Shown piece by piece: positions 18,926 to 28,433 of a stretch of DNA of 64,000 nt. Below the pieces are notes generated by a model. That model saw only the letters and a list, made by a program, of their open reading frames with translations. It had not been told where the DNA came from and searched no databases. The stretch covers positions 186,001-250,000 of the forward strand of contig NZ_JACHFJ010000003.1 in NCBI RefSeq assembly GCF_014201825.1, given 5' to 3'. The position numbers were made by a program, and so were the translations under genes. Each line of letters opens with the position of its first letter. The first letter of the stretch is position 1. The DNA is from Acidocella aromatica (GTDB taxonomy: Bacteria; Pseudomonadota; Alphaproteobacteria; Acetobacterales; Acetobacteraceae).

Positions 18926-20836
18926 ATGTACACGCAGATCGCCATTTTCGCCCCGCTCGTCGGCTCGCTCATCGCGGGCGTGGCTCGCCCCTTCATTGGT
19001 CGCCATGCTGCCATCGGTGGCAGCATCGCCTTCATGCTGGTCTGCGCCGTTGCCGGCGTGCTGGCCCAGCTGGGCGGCGTGCAGGCGCCCCTGCACCTTG
19101 CCGACTGGATCTCCGTTGGCGGTTTCAACCCCGACTGGGCGATCCGCCAGGACGAGCTGAGCCTCGCCATGGTGGCGATGGTCAGCGTCATCTCCATGCT
19201 GATCCATGTCTACAGCATCGGCTACATGGCGCATGACGAGAACGCCCCGCGCTTCTTCGCCTATATGTCGCTGTTTACCTTCGCCATGCTGATGCTGGTG
19301 ACGGCGAACAACTTGCTCCAGCTCTTCTTCGGCTGGGAGGGCGTGGGCCTCGTCTCCTATTTGCTGATCAATTACTGGTACGACCGCGACGCGGCCAACG
19401 CCGCGGCGATCAAGGCCTTCATCGTCAACCGCGTGGGCGATCTCGCCTTCGCCGCCGGCATCGCGCTGATCTACGTGGTTTTCGGCACCATTTCCTTCGA
19501 CGGCATCTTCGCAGCAGTCTCCGCCCATGCGGGGCAGGGCTACACGCTGTTCGGCACCACTTTCCCGGTGCTGGAAGTCATCGCCGTGCTGCTATTCATC
19601 GGCGCGATGGGCAAGTCCGCCCAGCTGCTGCTGCACACTTGGCTGCCGGACGCGATGGAAGGCCCGACGCCGATCTCCGCGCTCATCCACGCCGCCACCA
19701 TGGTCGCGGCCGGTGTGTTCATGATTGTGCGCATGTCCCCGCTGATGGACGCCGCCCCCGGCACGCTGGAGCTGATCACCGTTGTCGGCGCCACCACGGC
19801 GTTCTTCGCGGGCACCGTAGGCTGCGTGCAGAACGACATCAAGCGCATCATCGCCTACTCCACCTGCTCGCAGCTCGGCTACATGTTCCTGGCCGTGGGC
19901 CTGGGCGCTTATCCGGTGGCGATGTTCCACCTGATCGACCACGCCTTCTTCAAGGCGCTGCTGTTCTTGTCCGCCGGTTCGGTCATTCACGCGATGTCCG
20001 ACGAGCAGGATATCCGCCTGATGGGGGGCATTGCCCGCAAGCTGCCGGTTACTTGGCTGATGATGCTCATCGGCTCGCTGGCGCTGGCCGGTATCCCGCC
20101 TTTCGCCGGGTACTACTCGAAGGACGCGATCCTGAGCGCCGCCTTCGCCGCCCATACGCCGATCGCGATGTATGGCTGGTATCTGGGCGTGTTCACCGCG
20201 GGCCTCACCGCCTTCTACATCGCCCGCTTGTTCCTGCTGACCTTCCACGGCACATCCCGCGCGCCCAAGCATGTGCAGGAGCATGTGCATGAGAGCCCGC
20301 TGGTGATGCTGGTGCCGCTGATCGGCCTGTCGGCCGGTGCGGTGGGGGCTGGTTACCTGCTGAAGAACGACTTCATCGGCGGCAATTACATCCACTTCTG
20401 GGGTTCAAGCATCGACGTCACGGCGAACTCCCCAATGGGCATGCTCGAGAGCATCCCCAGCTGGGCCGCCACCGCGCCGCTTGTCATCGGCATCGTCGGC
20501 TTCGCGGTCGCCTTCCTGTTCTACATGGTGGCCCCCGCCATTCCCGCCGCGCTGGCGCAGAATTTCGGCTGGCTGTACCGCTTCCTGCTGAACAAATGGT
20601 ATTTCGACGAGCTGTATGACTGGCTCTTCGTCCGCCCGGCTTTGCGCTTGGCCAAGTTCGCCTGGCGCTTCGGCGACGAGCAGGTGATCGACGGCGTGCC
20701 CAACGGCCTCGCCGCCCTCACTTCCGACGCCTCGACACAGACGGTCAAGCTGCAAACCGGTTCGATCGCCCTGTATGCCTTTGTCATGCTGATTGGCCTG
20801 CTTGGCTTCCTCAGCCTCTTTCTGTGGGTCCGGTAA
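18926..20836 (+). CDS. nuoL: NADH-quinone oxidoreductase subunit L
   Basis: 636 residues, a Mrp-type antiporter-like subunit with many membrane helices and the long C-terminal lateral helix. The signature LLLHTWLPDAMEGPTPISAL and lysine-bearing helices (AMGKSAQ, DIKRIIAYSTCSQLGYM) mark the proton channel. It is the distal pump of complex I. It follows nuoK by 1 nt and precedes nuoM by 3 nt. Confidence 0.97.
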   Translation: MYTQIAIFAPLVGSLIAGVARPFIGRHAAIGGSIAFMLVCAVAGVLAQLGGVQAPLHLADWISVGGFNPDWAIRQDELSLAMVAMVSVISMLIHVYSIGYMAHDENAPRFFAYMSLFTFAMLMLVTANNLLQLFFGWEGVGLVSYLLINYWYDRDAANAAAIKAFIVNRVGDLAFAAGIALIYVVFGTISFDGIFAAVSAHAGQGYTLFGTTFPVLEVIAVLLFIGAMGKSAQLLLHTWLPDAMEGPTPISALIHAATMVAAGVFMIVRMSPLMDAAPGTLELITVVGATTAFFAGTVGCVQNDIKRIIAYSTCSQLGYMFLAVGLGAYPVAMFHLIDHAFFKALLFLSAGSVIHAMSDEQDIRLMGGIARKLPVTWLMMLIGSLALAGIPPFAGYYSKDAILSAAFAAHTPIAMYGWYLGVFTAGLTAFYIARLFLLTFHGTSRAPKHVQEHVHESPLVMLVPLIGLSAGAVGAGYLLKNDFIGGNYIHFWGSSIDVTANSPMGMLESIPSWAATAPLVIGIVGFAVAFLFYMVAPAIPAALAQNFGWLYRFLLNKWYFDELYDWLFVRPALRLAKFAWRFGDEQVIDGVPNGLAALTSDASTQTVKLQTGSIALYAFVMLIGLLGFLSLFLWVR

Positions 20837-20839
20837 ACC

Positions 20840-22360
20840 ATGAACGTCGCAGGTTTTCCCATCCTTTCGGTCATCACTTATCTCCCCCTGCTGGGCGTGG
20901 CGTATCTCGCCTTGCTCCGGGGCGATGAGGTGGCCGTTGCAAGGCAGGCGCGCCATGCGGCGCTGGCCATCTCGCTGCTCACGCTCGCTCTGGGCGTCGA
21001 TCTCTGGACGAAGTTCGACCCCACCCAGGCGGGCTACCAGTTCGTCGAGAGCGTGGCTTGGTTCCCAGGCCTCAACATCAAGTACAGCTTGGGCGTGGAC
21101 GGCATCAGCCTGTTCCTTGTCCTGCTGACGTTGGCGCTCACGCCGATCGCCATTCTGGCCAGCGCCTCCATTACCAAGCGCGCGCGCTCCTTCTTCGCGG
21201 CCCTGCTGCTGCTGGAGACGATGACGACCGGCATGTTCGCGGCGACGGACTTCCTGCTGTTCTACGTCTTCTTCGAGGCCGTGCTGCTGCCGATGTACCT
21301 GATCATCGGCGTCTGGGGCGGTGAGAAGCGCATCTACGCGGCGGTGAAGTTCTTCCTCTTCACCTTGGCGGGCTCGCTGTTCATGCTGCTGGCCCTGGTC
21401 TGGCTGTGGCACGATGCCGGCACCACCGATATCGTCACCCTGCTGCACACCGCCATTCCGGCCCAGGCGCAGATCTGGATCTTTGCCGCCTTCCTCGCCT
21501 CCTTCGGCGTGAAGGCCGCGGTGTGGCCGCTGCATACTTGGCTACCGGATGCTTACGGCGAAGCTCCGATCCCCGGCACCATCATGCTGGCCGCCGTGCT
21601 CTCCAAGATGGGCGCTTATGGCTTCCTGCGCTTCGCGGTGCCGATGCTCCCCTCCGCCAGCGCCGCCGCAGCACCGCTGATGTTCGCCCTGGGCGTGGTC
21701 GCGGTCATCTACATCTCGCTGGTCGCCCTGGCGCAGACCGACATGAAGCGGCTGATCGCCTACTCCTCCGTCGCGCATATGGGCGTCATCATCATCGGCA
21801 TCTTCACCTTCACGGTCGAAGGCATCGAAGGCGCGCTGTTCCAGATGCTCTCGCATGGTGTGGTCATCGCGGGCCTGTTCGTCTGCGCCGGTGTGATCCT
21901 CTCCCGTGGCGAGGGGCTGGCCCTCTCGCGCCTGGGCGGTCTGGCCGCGCGCATGCCGGCCTATGCCGCGCTGCTGATGCTCTTCACCCTGGCCAATATG
22001 GGCCTGCCCGGCACCTCCGGCTTCATCGGCGAGATTTTGGTCATCGTCGGCGCCATGAAGGTGAATTTCTGGGTCTCGGTGCTGGGGGCCGCCGGCATGG
22101 TTCTGGGCTGCGCCTATATGCTGGTGATGGTACGCGCCGTGCTGTTCGACAAGTTCAGCCACCCCGGGCTCGCCCATATCGCCGACCTGAAGCTGGGTGA
22201 ATACGCCATGCTGCTGCCCCTGGCCGCGCTGGTGCTGTGGCTGGGCGTGTACCCCACCAGCTTCACCCATATGTTCGACGCCTCGGTGGCCTCGCTCGTG
22301 CAGGCGCATACCGCGGCCCTTTCCCCCCACTCGGCCCTGGCCATGGTGACGCAGAAATGA
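20840..22360 (+). CDS. nuoM: NADH-quinone oxidoreductase subunit M
   Basis: 506 residues, antiporter-like pump subunit. Landmarks are FFEAVLLPMYLIIGVWGG with the key glutamate, GVKAAVWPLHTWLPDAYGEAP with the lysine, and DMKRLIAYSSVAHMG. The stop TGA overlaps the ATG of nuoN (ATGA). Confidence 0.97.
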   Translation: MNVAGFPILSVITYLPLLGVAYLALLRGDEVAVARQARHAALAISLLTLALGVDLWTKFDPTQAGYQFVESVAWFPGLNIKYSLGVDGISLFLVLLTLALTPIAILASASITKRARSFFAALLLLETMTTGMFAATDFLLFYVFFEAVLLPMYLIIGVWGGEKRIYAAVKFFLFTLAGSLFMLLALVWLWHDAGTTDIVTLLHTAIPAQAQIWIFAAFLASFGVKAAVWPLHTWLPDAYGEAPIPGTIMLAAVLSKMGAYGFLRFAVPMLPSASAAAAPLMFALGVVAVIYISLVALAQTDMKRLIAYSSVAHMGVIIIGIFTFTVEGIEGALFQMLSHGVVIAGLFVCAGVILSRGEGLALSRLGGLAARMPAYAALLMLFTLANMGLPGTSGFIGEILVIVGAMKVNFWVSVLGAAGMVLGCAYMLVMVRAVLFDKFSHPGLAHIADLKLGEYAMLLPLAALVLWLGVYPTSFTHMFDASVASLVQAHTAALSPHSALAMVTQK

Positions 22361-23775
22361 CCTCCTTGCTCCCCGTTCTTCCCGCCCTGCTTCTAGGCGT
22401 TGGCGGCATGGCGCTGCTGCTCATCGGCGTGCTGGCCAAGCGTGAATGCGCGACGTTCAGCACGGCGGGGTCCATCGTCCTGCTGCTCGCGGCCGCCTGG
22501 GCGTCCTGCTCCGCGCCGGATGCGTTGCTCTTTGGCGGGTTGCTGAAGACCACTTTGTTCACCCGCTTTGCCGACGGTATCGTTTACGTCTCCGCCGCCG
22601 CCGCGCTGGTGCTGGCCTTCGACTATAACAGCAAAGAGGGCATTGCCCGTTTCGAATACCCGATCCTGGTGCTCTTCGCGGTGCTCGGCATGGTGGTGAT
22701 GATCTCCGCCAACGACCTGATGACGCTCTATGTCGGGTTCGAGCTGCAATCCCTGGCGCTCTACATTGCCGCGGCCCTGGCGCGCGACTCGCTGCGCTCC
22801 ACCGAGGCTGGCCTGAAATACTTCGTGCTCGGAGCGCTGGCCTCCGGCCTGCTGGTCTATGGCATCTCGCTGGTTTACGGCTTCACCGGTACCACCAACT
22901 TCACCGCTCTGGCCGCGTTGCTCACCGGCACTGCTGGTGCGGGCACCGTGATCGGCTTGGTGTTCGTGCTGGTCGGTTTGGCGTTCAAGATCTCCGCCGC
23001 GCCGTTCCATATGTGGACGCCGGATGTGTACGAGGGCGCGCCGACTTCCGTCACCGCGCTCTTTGGCACCGCGCCTAAGGCCGCGGCCATGGCGCTGTTC
23101 CTCTCGGTGATGACCGGTCCGTTCGGCCACCTGCTGCCGCAATGGCAGGCGATCATCGAGATCCTCGCCGTCATTTCCATGGCGCTGGGCGGTCTCGCCG
23201 CCATCTCGCAGACCAACATCAAGCGCCTGATGGCCTACTCCTCCATCGGCCATATGGGCTACGCGCTCATGGGCCTCGCCGCGGGCACCGAGGCGGGCAT
23301 CCAGGCTACGCTGGTCTATATCGCCATCTATGTGGTGATGTCCTTCGGTGCCTTCGCCTGCATCATCGCCATGCGCCGTCAGGGCCAGGCGGTGGAGAAG
23401 ATCTCCGACCTCGCGGGACTCGCCGGGCAGCGTCCTGGCTTCGCCTTCGCGCTCGCCGTGTTCATGTGGGCCATGGCGGGCATCCCACCGCTTTCGGGCT
23501 TTTTCGGTAAGCTGTACGTGTTTGCCGCCGCCTTCAATGCGGGGCTCACTACGCTGGCCATCATCGGTATCGTCACCAGTGTGATCAACGCCTTCTACTA
23601 TCTGCGCGTGATCAAGGTGATGTATTTTGATGCCGGTGCGCCGAATTTCGACCCCTCCGCCAAGGGTGTGAACTTCATCATGGCGCTCGGCGCCGCGGTG
23701 ACCGCGCTGTTCGTCTTCCTCCCGGCGCCGCTGCTCAGCGCGGCTGATGCCGCGGCAAAGGCTCTGATGGGTTGA
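22357..23775 (+). CDS. nuoN: NADH-quinone oxidoreductase subunit N
   Basis: 472 residues, the third antiporter-like subunit, with VGFELQSLALYIAAAL, FKISAAPFHMWTPDVYEGAP and NIKRLMAYSSIGHMGYAL. The ATG at 22357 overlaps the nuoM stop; the open frame upstream only crosses the nuoM 3' end. It completes the 14-gene operon with no inserted gene. birA starts 4 nt inside its end. Confidence 0.96.
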   Translation: MTSLLPVLPALLLGVGGMALLLIGVLAKRECATFSTAGSIVLLLAAAWASCSAPDALLFGGLLKTTLFTRFADGIVYVSAAAALVLAFDYNSKEGIARFEYPILVLFAVLGMVVMISANDLMTLYVGFELQSLALYIAAALARDSLRSTEAGLKYFVLGALASGLLVYGISLVYGFTGTTNFTALAALLTGTAGAGTVIGLVFVLVGLAFKISAAPFHMWTPDVYEGAPTSVTALFGTAPKAAAMALFLSVMTGPFGHLLPQWQAIIEILAVISMALGGLAAISQTNIKRLMAYSSIGHMGYALMGLAAGTEAGIQATLVYIAIYVVMSFGAFACIIAMRRQGQAVEKISDLAGLAGQRPGFAFALAVFMWAMAGIPPLSGFFGKLYVFAAAFNAGLTTLAIIGIVTSVINAFYYLRVIKVMYFDAGAPNFDPSAKGVNFIMALGAAVTALFVFLPAPLLSAADAAAKALMG

Positions 23776-24485
23776 TCCCCTGGCGGCTTGAGGTTTTTGA
23801 CGAACTAGGCTCCACCGCCGATGCCTGCGCCGAACGGGCGCGGGCAGGGGAGCCTGAGGGGCTGGCAATCCTGGCCCTGAAACAGACTGCCGGACGCGGC
23901 TCGCGAGGCCGCTCCTGGCAGGCGCCCGAGGGCAATCTCAATCTTTCCGTGCTGCTGCGTCCCGCCCGGCCTCTGGCCGAGGCTGGGATGTTCGCCCTGC
24001 TCACCGGCATCGCCGTGGCCGAGGCGCTGGAGCAGTTCTTCGCGCCCCCCACCAGCCTGAAATGGCCTAATGATGTGCTGATCGGCGATGCCAAGCTTGC
24101 TGGTATCCTGATCGACGCCGCCCCCGCCGCCAACCGGATGGATTGGCTGGCGATTGGCATTGGGATGAATCTACGTACAGCACCCGAGATCGCCGGGCGA
24201 CGCACCACCTCGCTCGCCGCGCACGGCGTAAGCTTGACGGCACAGCAAATGGCGGAAGGGTTACTGGCCCGCCTTGGTGCGTGGCAGGAAGCTCCCGCCG
24301 CCGATATCCGCGCCGCTTGGCTGGCGCGCGCCCACCCCGTCGGCACCCCCATGCGCATCCAATCCGGTGGGCAACTTCTGGAAGGCACGTTCGCCGGACT
24401 CTCCCCTGCCGGTGAATTGCTGTTGTGCAGCAAAAATCGTATCGACACCGTCAACACAGGCGAAGTCCTGCTCGGGCAGGCATAA
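23772..24485 (+). CDS. birA: Biotin--[acetyl-CoA-carboxylase] ligase, monofunctional
   Basis: 237 residues, consisting only of the catalytic and C-terminal domains. It has the biotinyl-AMP loop [10 protein letters not shown] (about 39-48) and [17 protein letters not shown] with the catalytic lysine. No N-terminal helix-turn-helix is present, so it should not be a biotin-operon repressor. It attaches biotin to acyl-CoA carboxylase carrier proteins. The proposed TTG start at 23772 overlaps the nuoN stop (TTGA), as in other alphaproteobacteria where birA and coaX trail nuoN. Confidence 0.93.
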   Translation: MIPWRLEVFDELGSTADACAERARAGEPEGLAILALKQTAGRGSRGRSWQAPEGNLNLSVLLRPARPLAEAGMFALLTGIAVAEALEQFFAPPTSLKWPNDVLIGDAKLAGILIDAAPAANRMDWLAIGIGMNLRTAPEIAGRRTTSLAAHGVSLTAQQMAEGLLARLGAWQEAPAADIRAAWLARAHPVGTPMRIQSGGQLLEGTFAGLSPAGELLLCSKNRIDTVNTGEVLLGQA

Positions 24486-24501
24486 AAAGGGGCGGAGAGC
24501 G

Positions 24502-25311
24502 ATGCTTCTGGTGATCGATGCGGGCAATACCAATATCGTATTCGCCGTGCATGACGGGTTGGAATGGCGCGGCACCTGGCGGCTGGCGACCTCGGCGCAG
24601 CGTACCTCCGACGAATACGGCGTTTGGCTGCAAGCTTTGCTCATCCGCATTGGCGTTAAGCCGGAGAAGATCGACCGTGCAGTGATCGGCACCGTGGTGC
24701 CGGCGGCGCTGTATCATTTGCGCCGCCTCTGCCGCGAATGGTTCAACGTGGAGCCGCTGATCGCCCGCGCCCCGCTGAACTGGGGCTTCCAGATCAAGAC
24801 CGACAACCCCGAGGGCGTGGGCGCCGACCGTCTGCTCAACGCTCTGGCGGCGCATCATTACTATCGCGGCCCGCTGGTGGTGGTCGATTTCGGCACCGCC
24901 ACGACCTTCGATGTGGTGGACAAGGACGGCGCCTATCTCGGTGGCGCCATCTCGCCCGGCATCAACCTCTCCATCGAGGCGCTGCACCAAGCGGCGGCGC
25001 GGCTGCCGCGCATCGGCATTGGCAGGCCCCACTCCGTCATCGGGCGCGATACCGTGCCCGCCATGCAATCGGGCATCTATTGGGGCTATATCGGGCTGGT
25101 CGAGGGGCTGCTCTCGCGCATCGAGGTTGAGTATGGAGAGACGCTGAAGGCCATCGCCACGGGTGGGCTGGCACCACTCTTTGCCGAGGGGACGAGCCGT
25201 TTCATGGCTATCGCCCCGGACCTCACGCTCGACGGGCTGCGCCTGCTCTCGGAACGCAACCCAGCCCCGGCTTTGCCGCGAGACCGCGCAAGGTTTATGG
25301 ACCACGACTGA
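24502..25311 (+). CDS. coaX: Type III pantothenate kinase
   Basis: 269 residues of the ASKHA-fold CoaX family. The phosphate-binding start is [14 protein letters not shown], with [11 protein letters not shown] and [14 protein letters not shown] further on. It phosphorylates pantothenate as the first step of coenzyme A synthesis. The ATG at 24502 follows GGCGGAGAG; the open frame continues upstream but only through birA. It lies between birA and the RNase J gene. Confidence 0.96.
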   Translation: MLLVIDAGNTNIVFAVHDGLEWRGTWRLATSAQRTSDEYGVWLQALLIRIGVKPEKIDRAVIGTVVPAALYHLRRLCREWFNVEPLIARAPLNWGFQIKTDNPEGVGADRLLNALAAHHYYRGPLVVVDFGTATTFDVVDKDGAYLGGAISPGINLSIEALHQAAARLPRIGIGRPHSVIGRDTVPAMQSGIYWGYIGLVEGLLSRIEVEYGETLKAIATGGLAPLFAEGTSRFMAIAPDLTLDGLRLLSERNPAPALPRDRARFMDHD

Positions 25312-25339
25312 CAGACGAAAACCAGGAGTTGAGCATCTG

Positions 25340-27034
25340 ATGGCAAAATCCGCCCGCAAACCCCAGCCACCTAGCGGGGGTGACGCGGAAGGCGCTTTCA
25401 TTTTCGTGCCACTTGGCGGCACGGGTGAAATCGGCATGAATTTCAACCTCTATGGCTGCGACGGCGCTTGGCTGGCGGTGGATTGCGGCATGGGGTTCAC
25501 CGGGCCGGAAACGCCCGAGGCCGAGATCCTGTTGCCCGACCCCGCCTTTATCGCGGAACAGCGTGACGCGCTGCTTGGCCTTGTGGTGACGCACGCGCAT
25601 GAAGACCATATCGGCGGCATCGCCCGGCTGTGGCCGCAGCTGCGCTGCCCGGTCTATGCCACGCCGTTCGCCGCCGCCGTGCTCAAGCGCAAGCTGGCCG
25701 AGGCCGGTATCGGCCGCGAGGTGAAGCTCAACATCGTGCCCTGCGGCGGGTCGTTCCAGCGCGGCCCGTTCTCGCTGCGCTATTATGGCTTCACCCATTC
25801 CACACCCGAGGCGCAGGCCCTGGCCATCACCACGTCCTACGGCACGGTGCTGCACACGGGCGACTGGAAGCTCGACCCCAACCCGGTGGTTGGCCCGGCC
25901 ACCGACGAAGCCGCGCTGCGCGCCCTGGGCGATGCCGGCGTGCTGGCCATGGTCTCCGACTCCACCAATGCCACGGTGGAGGGGCATTCCGGCTCAGAGC
26001 AGGATGTGAAGACCAGCTTGGAAGCGCTGATCATGGACCTGCCCGGGCGGGTGGCCGTGACCTGCTTCGCCAGCAATATTGCGCGGCTTTCCAGCATCAT
26101 CGCGGCCGGCGAGGCGGCGGGGCGGCATATCGCGCTGGTTGGACGCAGCTTGCACACTTATCTCGCCGCGGCGCAGGAGGCGGGCTACCTACAGGACCTG
26201 CCAGATTTCGTGCCGGAGGAGGAGATCGGCTCCATCCCCGACGAGAACCTGCTGCTGCTGGTCACCGGCAGCCAGGGCGAGCCGCGCTCGGCGCTCTCGC
26301 GAATTGCGCACGATGCGCACCGCTATGCCGTACTGGGCGAAGGCGATACGGTGATTTTTTCCTCCCGCGTCATCCCTGGCAATGAGCTGGCGGTGCGCAA
26401 GGTACGCGATGCCCTGACCCGGCGTGGGGCGAACATCATCACCGATGACGACGAGTTTACCCATGTCTCCGGCCATCCGGCGCAGGAGGAGCTGAAGCGC
26501 CTCTACGCGCTGATCCGCCCAAAATACATCATCCCCACCCATGGCGAGTGGCGGCATCTCTCCACCCAGGCGGGGCTGGCCCAGCATGAGGGTATTCCCT
26601 CCGTGCTGGTGGAGAATGGCGACGTGCTGCAATTCGCCCCCGGTGCGCCGCGGATTGTGGATTCCGTACCCACCGGGCGGCTGGTGGTGGATGGCGACCG
26701 CATTCTGCCGCTGAAGGGCAGCGTGCTGGCCGCGCGCCGTCGCATGTTGTTCAACGGCGTGGTCATGGGCAGCTTCGCGGTGGACGGGCGTGGGCGCGTC
26801 GTCGGCACGCCGCGCATCTCCGGCCCGGGCCTGCTGGATGAGGCTGATGGCAAGACCCGTTTGGCCTATGAGGCGGAGTTCCTGGAGGAGCTGAACGACC
26901 TGCCAAAGGGGCTGCGCAACGACGATGCCGCCTTTACCGACGCCGCCCGTGCCTCCCTGCGCCGGATCACCGGCAAGCGCCTGGGCAAGCGTCCTCTGGT
27001 GGAGGTGCATATTCTTCGTCTGGACAATATCTGA
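25340..27034 (+). CDS. rnj: Ribonuclease J
   Basis: 564 residues. A metallo-beta-lactamase domain has the zinc motif THAHEDHIGG (His85, His87, Asp89, His90), a beta-CASP insert and a C-terminal domain. It acts as a 5'-3' exonuclease and endonuclease in mRNA decay and rRNA maturation. The ATG at 25340 (MAKSARKPQPP) is preceded by AGGAG about 12 nt away; the frame upstream lies inside coaX. It is 28 nt downstream of coaX, so probably part of the same transcript. Confidence 0.95.
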   Translation: MAKSARKPQPPSGGDAEGAFIFVPLGGTGEIGMNFNLYGCDGAWLAVDCGMGFTGPETPEAEILLPDPAFIAEQRDALLGLVVTHAHEDHIGGIARLWPQLRCPVYATPFAAAVLKRKLAEAGIGREVKLNIVPCGGSFQRGPFSLRYYGFTHSTPEAQALAITTSYGTVLHTGDWKLDPNPVVGPATDEAALRALGDAGVLAMVSDSTNATVEGHSGSEQDVKTSLEALIMDLPGRVAVTCFASNIARLSSIIAAGEAAGRHIALVGRSLHTYLAAAQEAGYLQDLPDFVPEEEIGSIPDENLLLLVTGSQGEPRSALSRIAHDAHRYAVLGEGDTVIFSSRVIPGNELAVRKVRDALTRRGANIITDDDEFTHVSGHPAQEELKRLYALIRPKYIIPTHGEWRHLSTQAGLAQHEGIPSVLVENGDVLQFAPGAPRIVDSVPTGRLVVDGDRILPLKGSVLAARRRMLFNGVVMGSFAVDGRGRVVGTPRISGPGLLDEADGKTRLAYEAEFLEELNDLPKGLRNDDAAFTDAARASLRRITGKRLGKRPLVEVHILRLDNI

Positions 27035-27223
27035 GCAAAAAATGGAAAGCGAACGTCACGCGGCACAAAAAACATGCGAATTTTGCCTGAAAGGTTAAAA
27101 TTTATACTAAATTCCTTGGCTTTTTGCTGGACGCTGAGGTTTTGTGCAGTGCATTATGTGTCTCAGGGATGAGGTTCGGTTCTTCATCCTGCCGTGTGAC
27201 TGGCGTTTCCTCCCTGAACTTGG

Positions 27224-27258
27224 CCCGCCGCCCTCTTAGGGCTGGCGGGCTTCTTTCT
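27224..27258 (+). terminator. Possible terminator between rnj and the acyltransferase gene
   Basis: GCCCGCC (27224-27230) pairs with GGCGGGC (27244-27250), extended by GCC/GGC with one bulged T, and is followed by the T-rich but interrupted TTCTTTCT. It would separate the nuo/rnj unit from the acyltransferase gene. The rest of the 247-nt gap (27035-27281) is AT-richer than its surroundings and shows no gene. Confidence 0.4.
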
Positions 27259-27281
27259 ATTTGGTTAGGACGATCCCGCCG

Positions 27282-28424
27282 ATGACCGCGAAGCAGGAAA
27301 TTACCGATCTGACGATCTGCCGCGCCGTCTTCGCGGGGTGGGTGTTCGTCTATCACATAGACCTGTACCTCAATTTTTCCGCCTGGCTCGGCCCGTTCGC
27401 GGACATCATCCGCCGTGGTTATCTCGGGGTGGATGGCTTCTTCATTCTCTCGGGCCTGATCCTGGCGCGGGTGCACCCGGACCTCGCCAATCAGGACAAG
27501 GACACGCGTACCCCGCAGTTCAAGCCGCCCGCCCGCGCCGCCGTGCTCGCCTTCTGGGGCAAGCGTTTTGCCCGGCTGTATCCGGTGCATCTCGCCACCA
27601 TCGCCATACTGGGCGGGCTGGTGCTCTCCGGCATGGCGCTGGGCTGGGCGCCGCGCGATCCTTCGCGGTTTGGCTTGTCCTCGCTGGCGCAGAACCTGTT
27701 GCTGGTGCAGGGCTGGGGTGGGACGGTGCAAGGGGCGTGGAATTACCCGAGCTGGTCGATCAGCACGGAATGGGCGGGATATCTTCTATTCCCGCTGCTC
27801 TGGCTCGCGCTGACCTATTGCCCCGCCATCGTGGCGGTACAGGTGGCGGTGATCGGCTTTACCGTGATGGGCACGGTGTTCATCATGAACGATTACAGCC
27901 TTAACCTCACCTACGCCTGGGGGCTGTTCCGGTTCATCCCCGAGTTCGTCACGGGCGTGGCCTCGGCGCGGTTTGTTTATCTCTGCGCCGATGAAGCCTG
28001 GATGCGGCGGCTCTGCCTGTATGGTGGCGGCGCCTTCACCCTGGGCGGCGCGGCGATGGGCGTGGACCTGATCACCGTGGTGGGGCTGTGGGCGGTACTG
28101 TTCGCCTTTCTTATGCAAGCCGATACCGGCTGGCCGCCGATGCTGGGCAACCGCCCGGCGCTGCGCTGGCTGGGGCTGATTTCCTACTCCTTTTACATGA
28201 GTTTCTCGATCCCCGAGCTGGTGCTCTGCCAGTTCTTCCGCCGCGCCGGGTGGACGCCCGCTGATCACGCCGCGCTTTTCGCCTCTGGCATGGTGGTTGG
28301 CACTTTTGTCCTGGCGATTCTGCTTTATACCGCCGTGGAAACCCCCTGCCGCCGCGCCGCCGACAAGTGGCTGGCGGCCAGGGCCTCCGATACCGAGCCT
28401 GTCACTCTCAAACTGAACGCCTGA
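27282..28424 (+). CDS. Acyltransferase 3 (OafA/YrhL-like) membrane protein
   Basis: 380 residues with about ten hydrophobic segments and the acyltransferase 3 hallmarks: an early histidine in FVYHIDLYL, RGYLGVDGFFILSGLI, FWGKRFARLYPVHL, and the PSWSISTEWAGYLLFP block. Such proteins O-acylate sugars or other envelope molecules; the substrate cannot be told from sequence. The ATG at 27282 is preferred to an in-frame TTG seven codons upstream. It sits between the rnj and proS housekeeping genes and may be an insertion. Confidence 0.85.
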   Translation: MTAKQEITDLTICRAVFAGWVFVYHIDLYLNFSAWLGPFADIIRRGYLGVDGFFILSGLILARVHPDLANQDKDTRTPQFKPPARAAVLAFWGKRFARLYPVHLATIAILGGLVLSGMALGWAPRDPSRFGLSSLAQNLLLVQGWGGTVQGAWNYPSWSISTEWAGYLLFPLLWLALTYCPAIVAVQVAVIGFTVMGTVFIMNDYSLNLTYAWGLFRFIPEFVTGVASARFVYLCADEAWMRRLCLYGGGAFTLGGAAMGVDLITVVGLWAVLFAFLMQADTGWPPMLGNRPALRWLGLISYSFYMSFSIPELVLCQFFRRAGWTPADHAALFASGMVVGTFVLAILLYTAVETPCRRAADKWLAARASDTEPVTLKLNA

Positions 28425-28433
28425 AGGTCCGCA

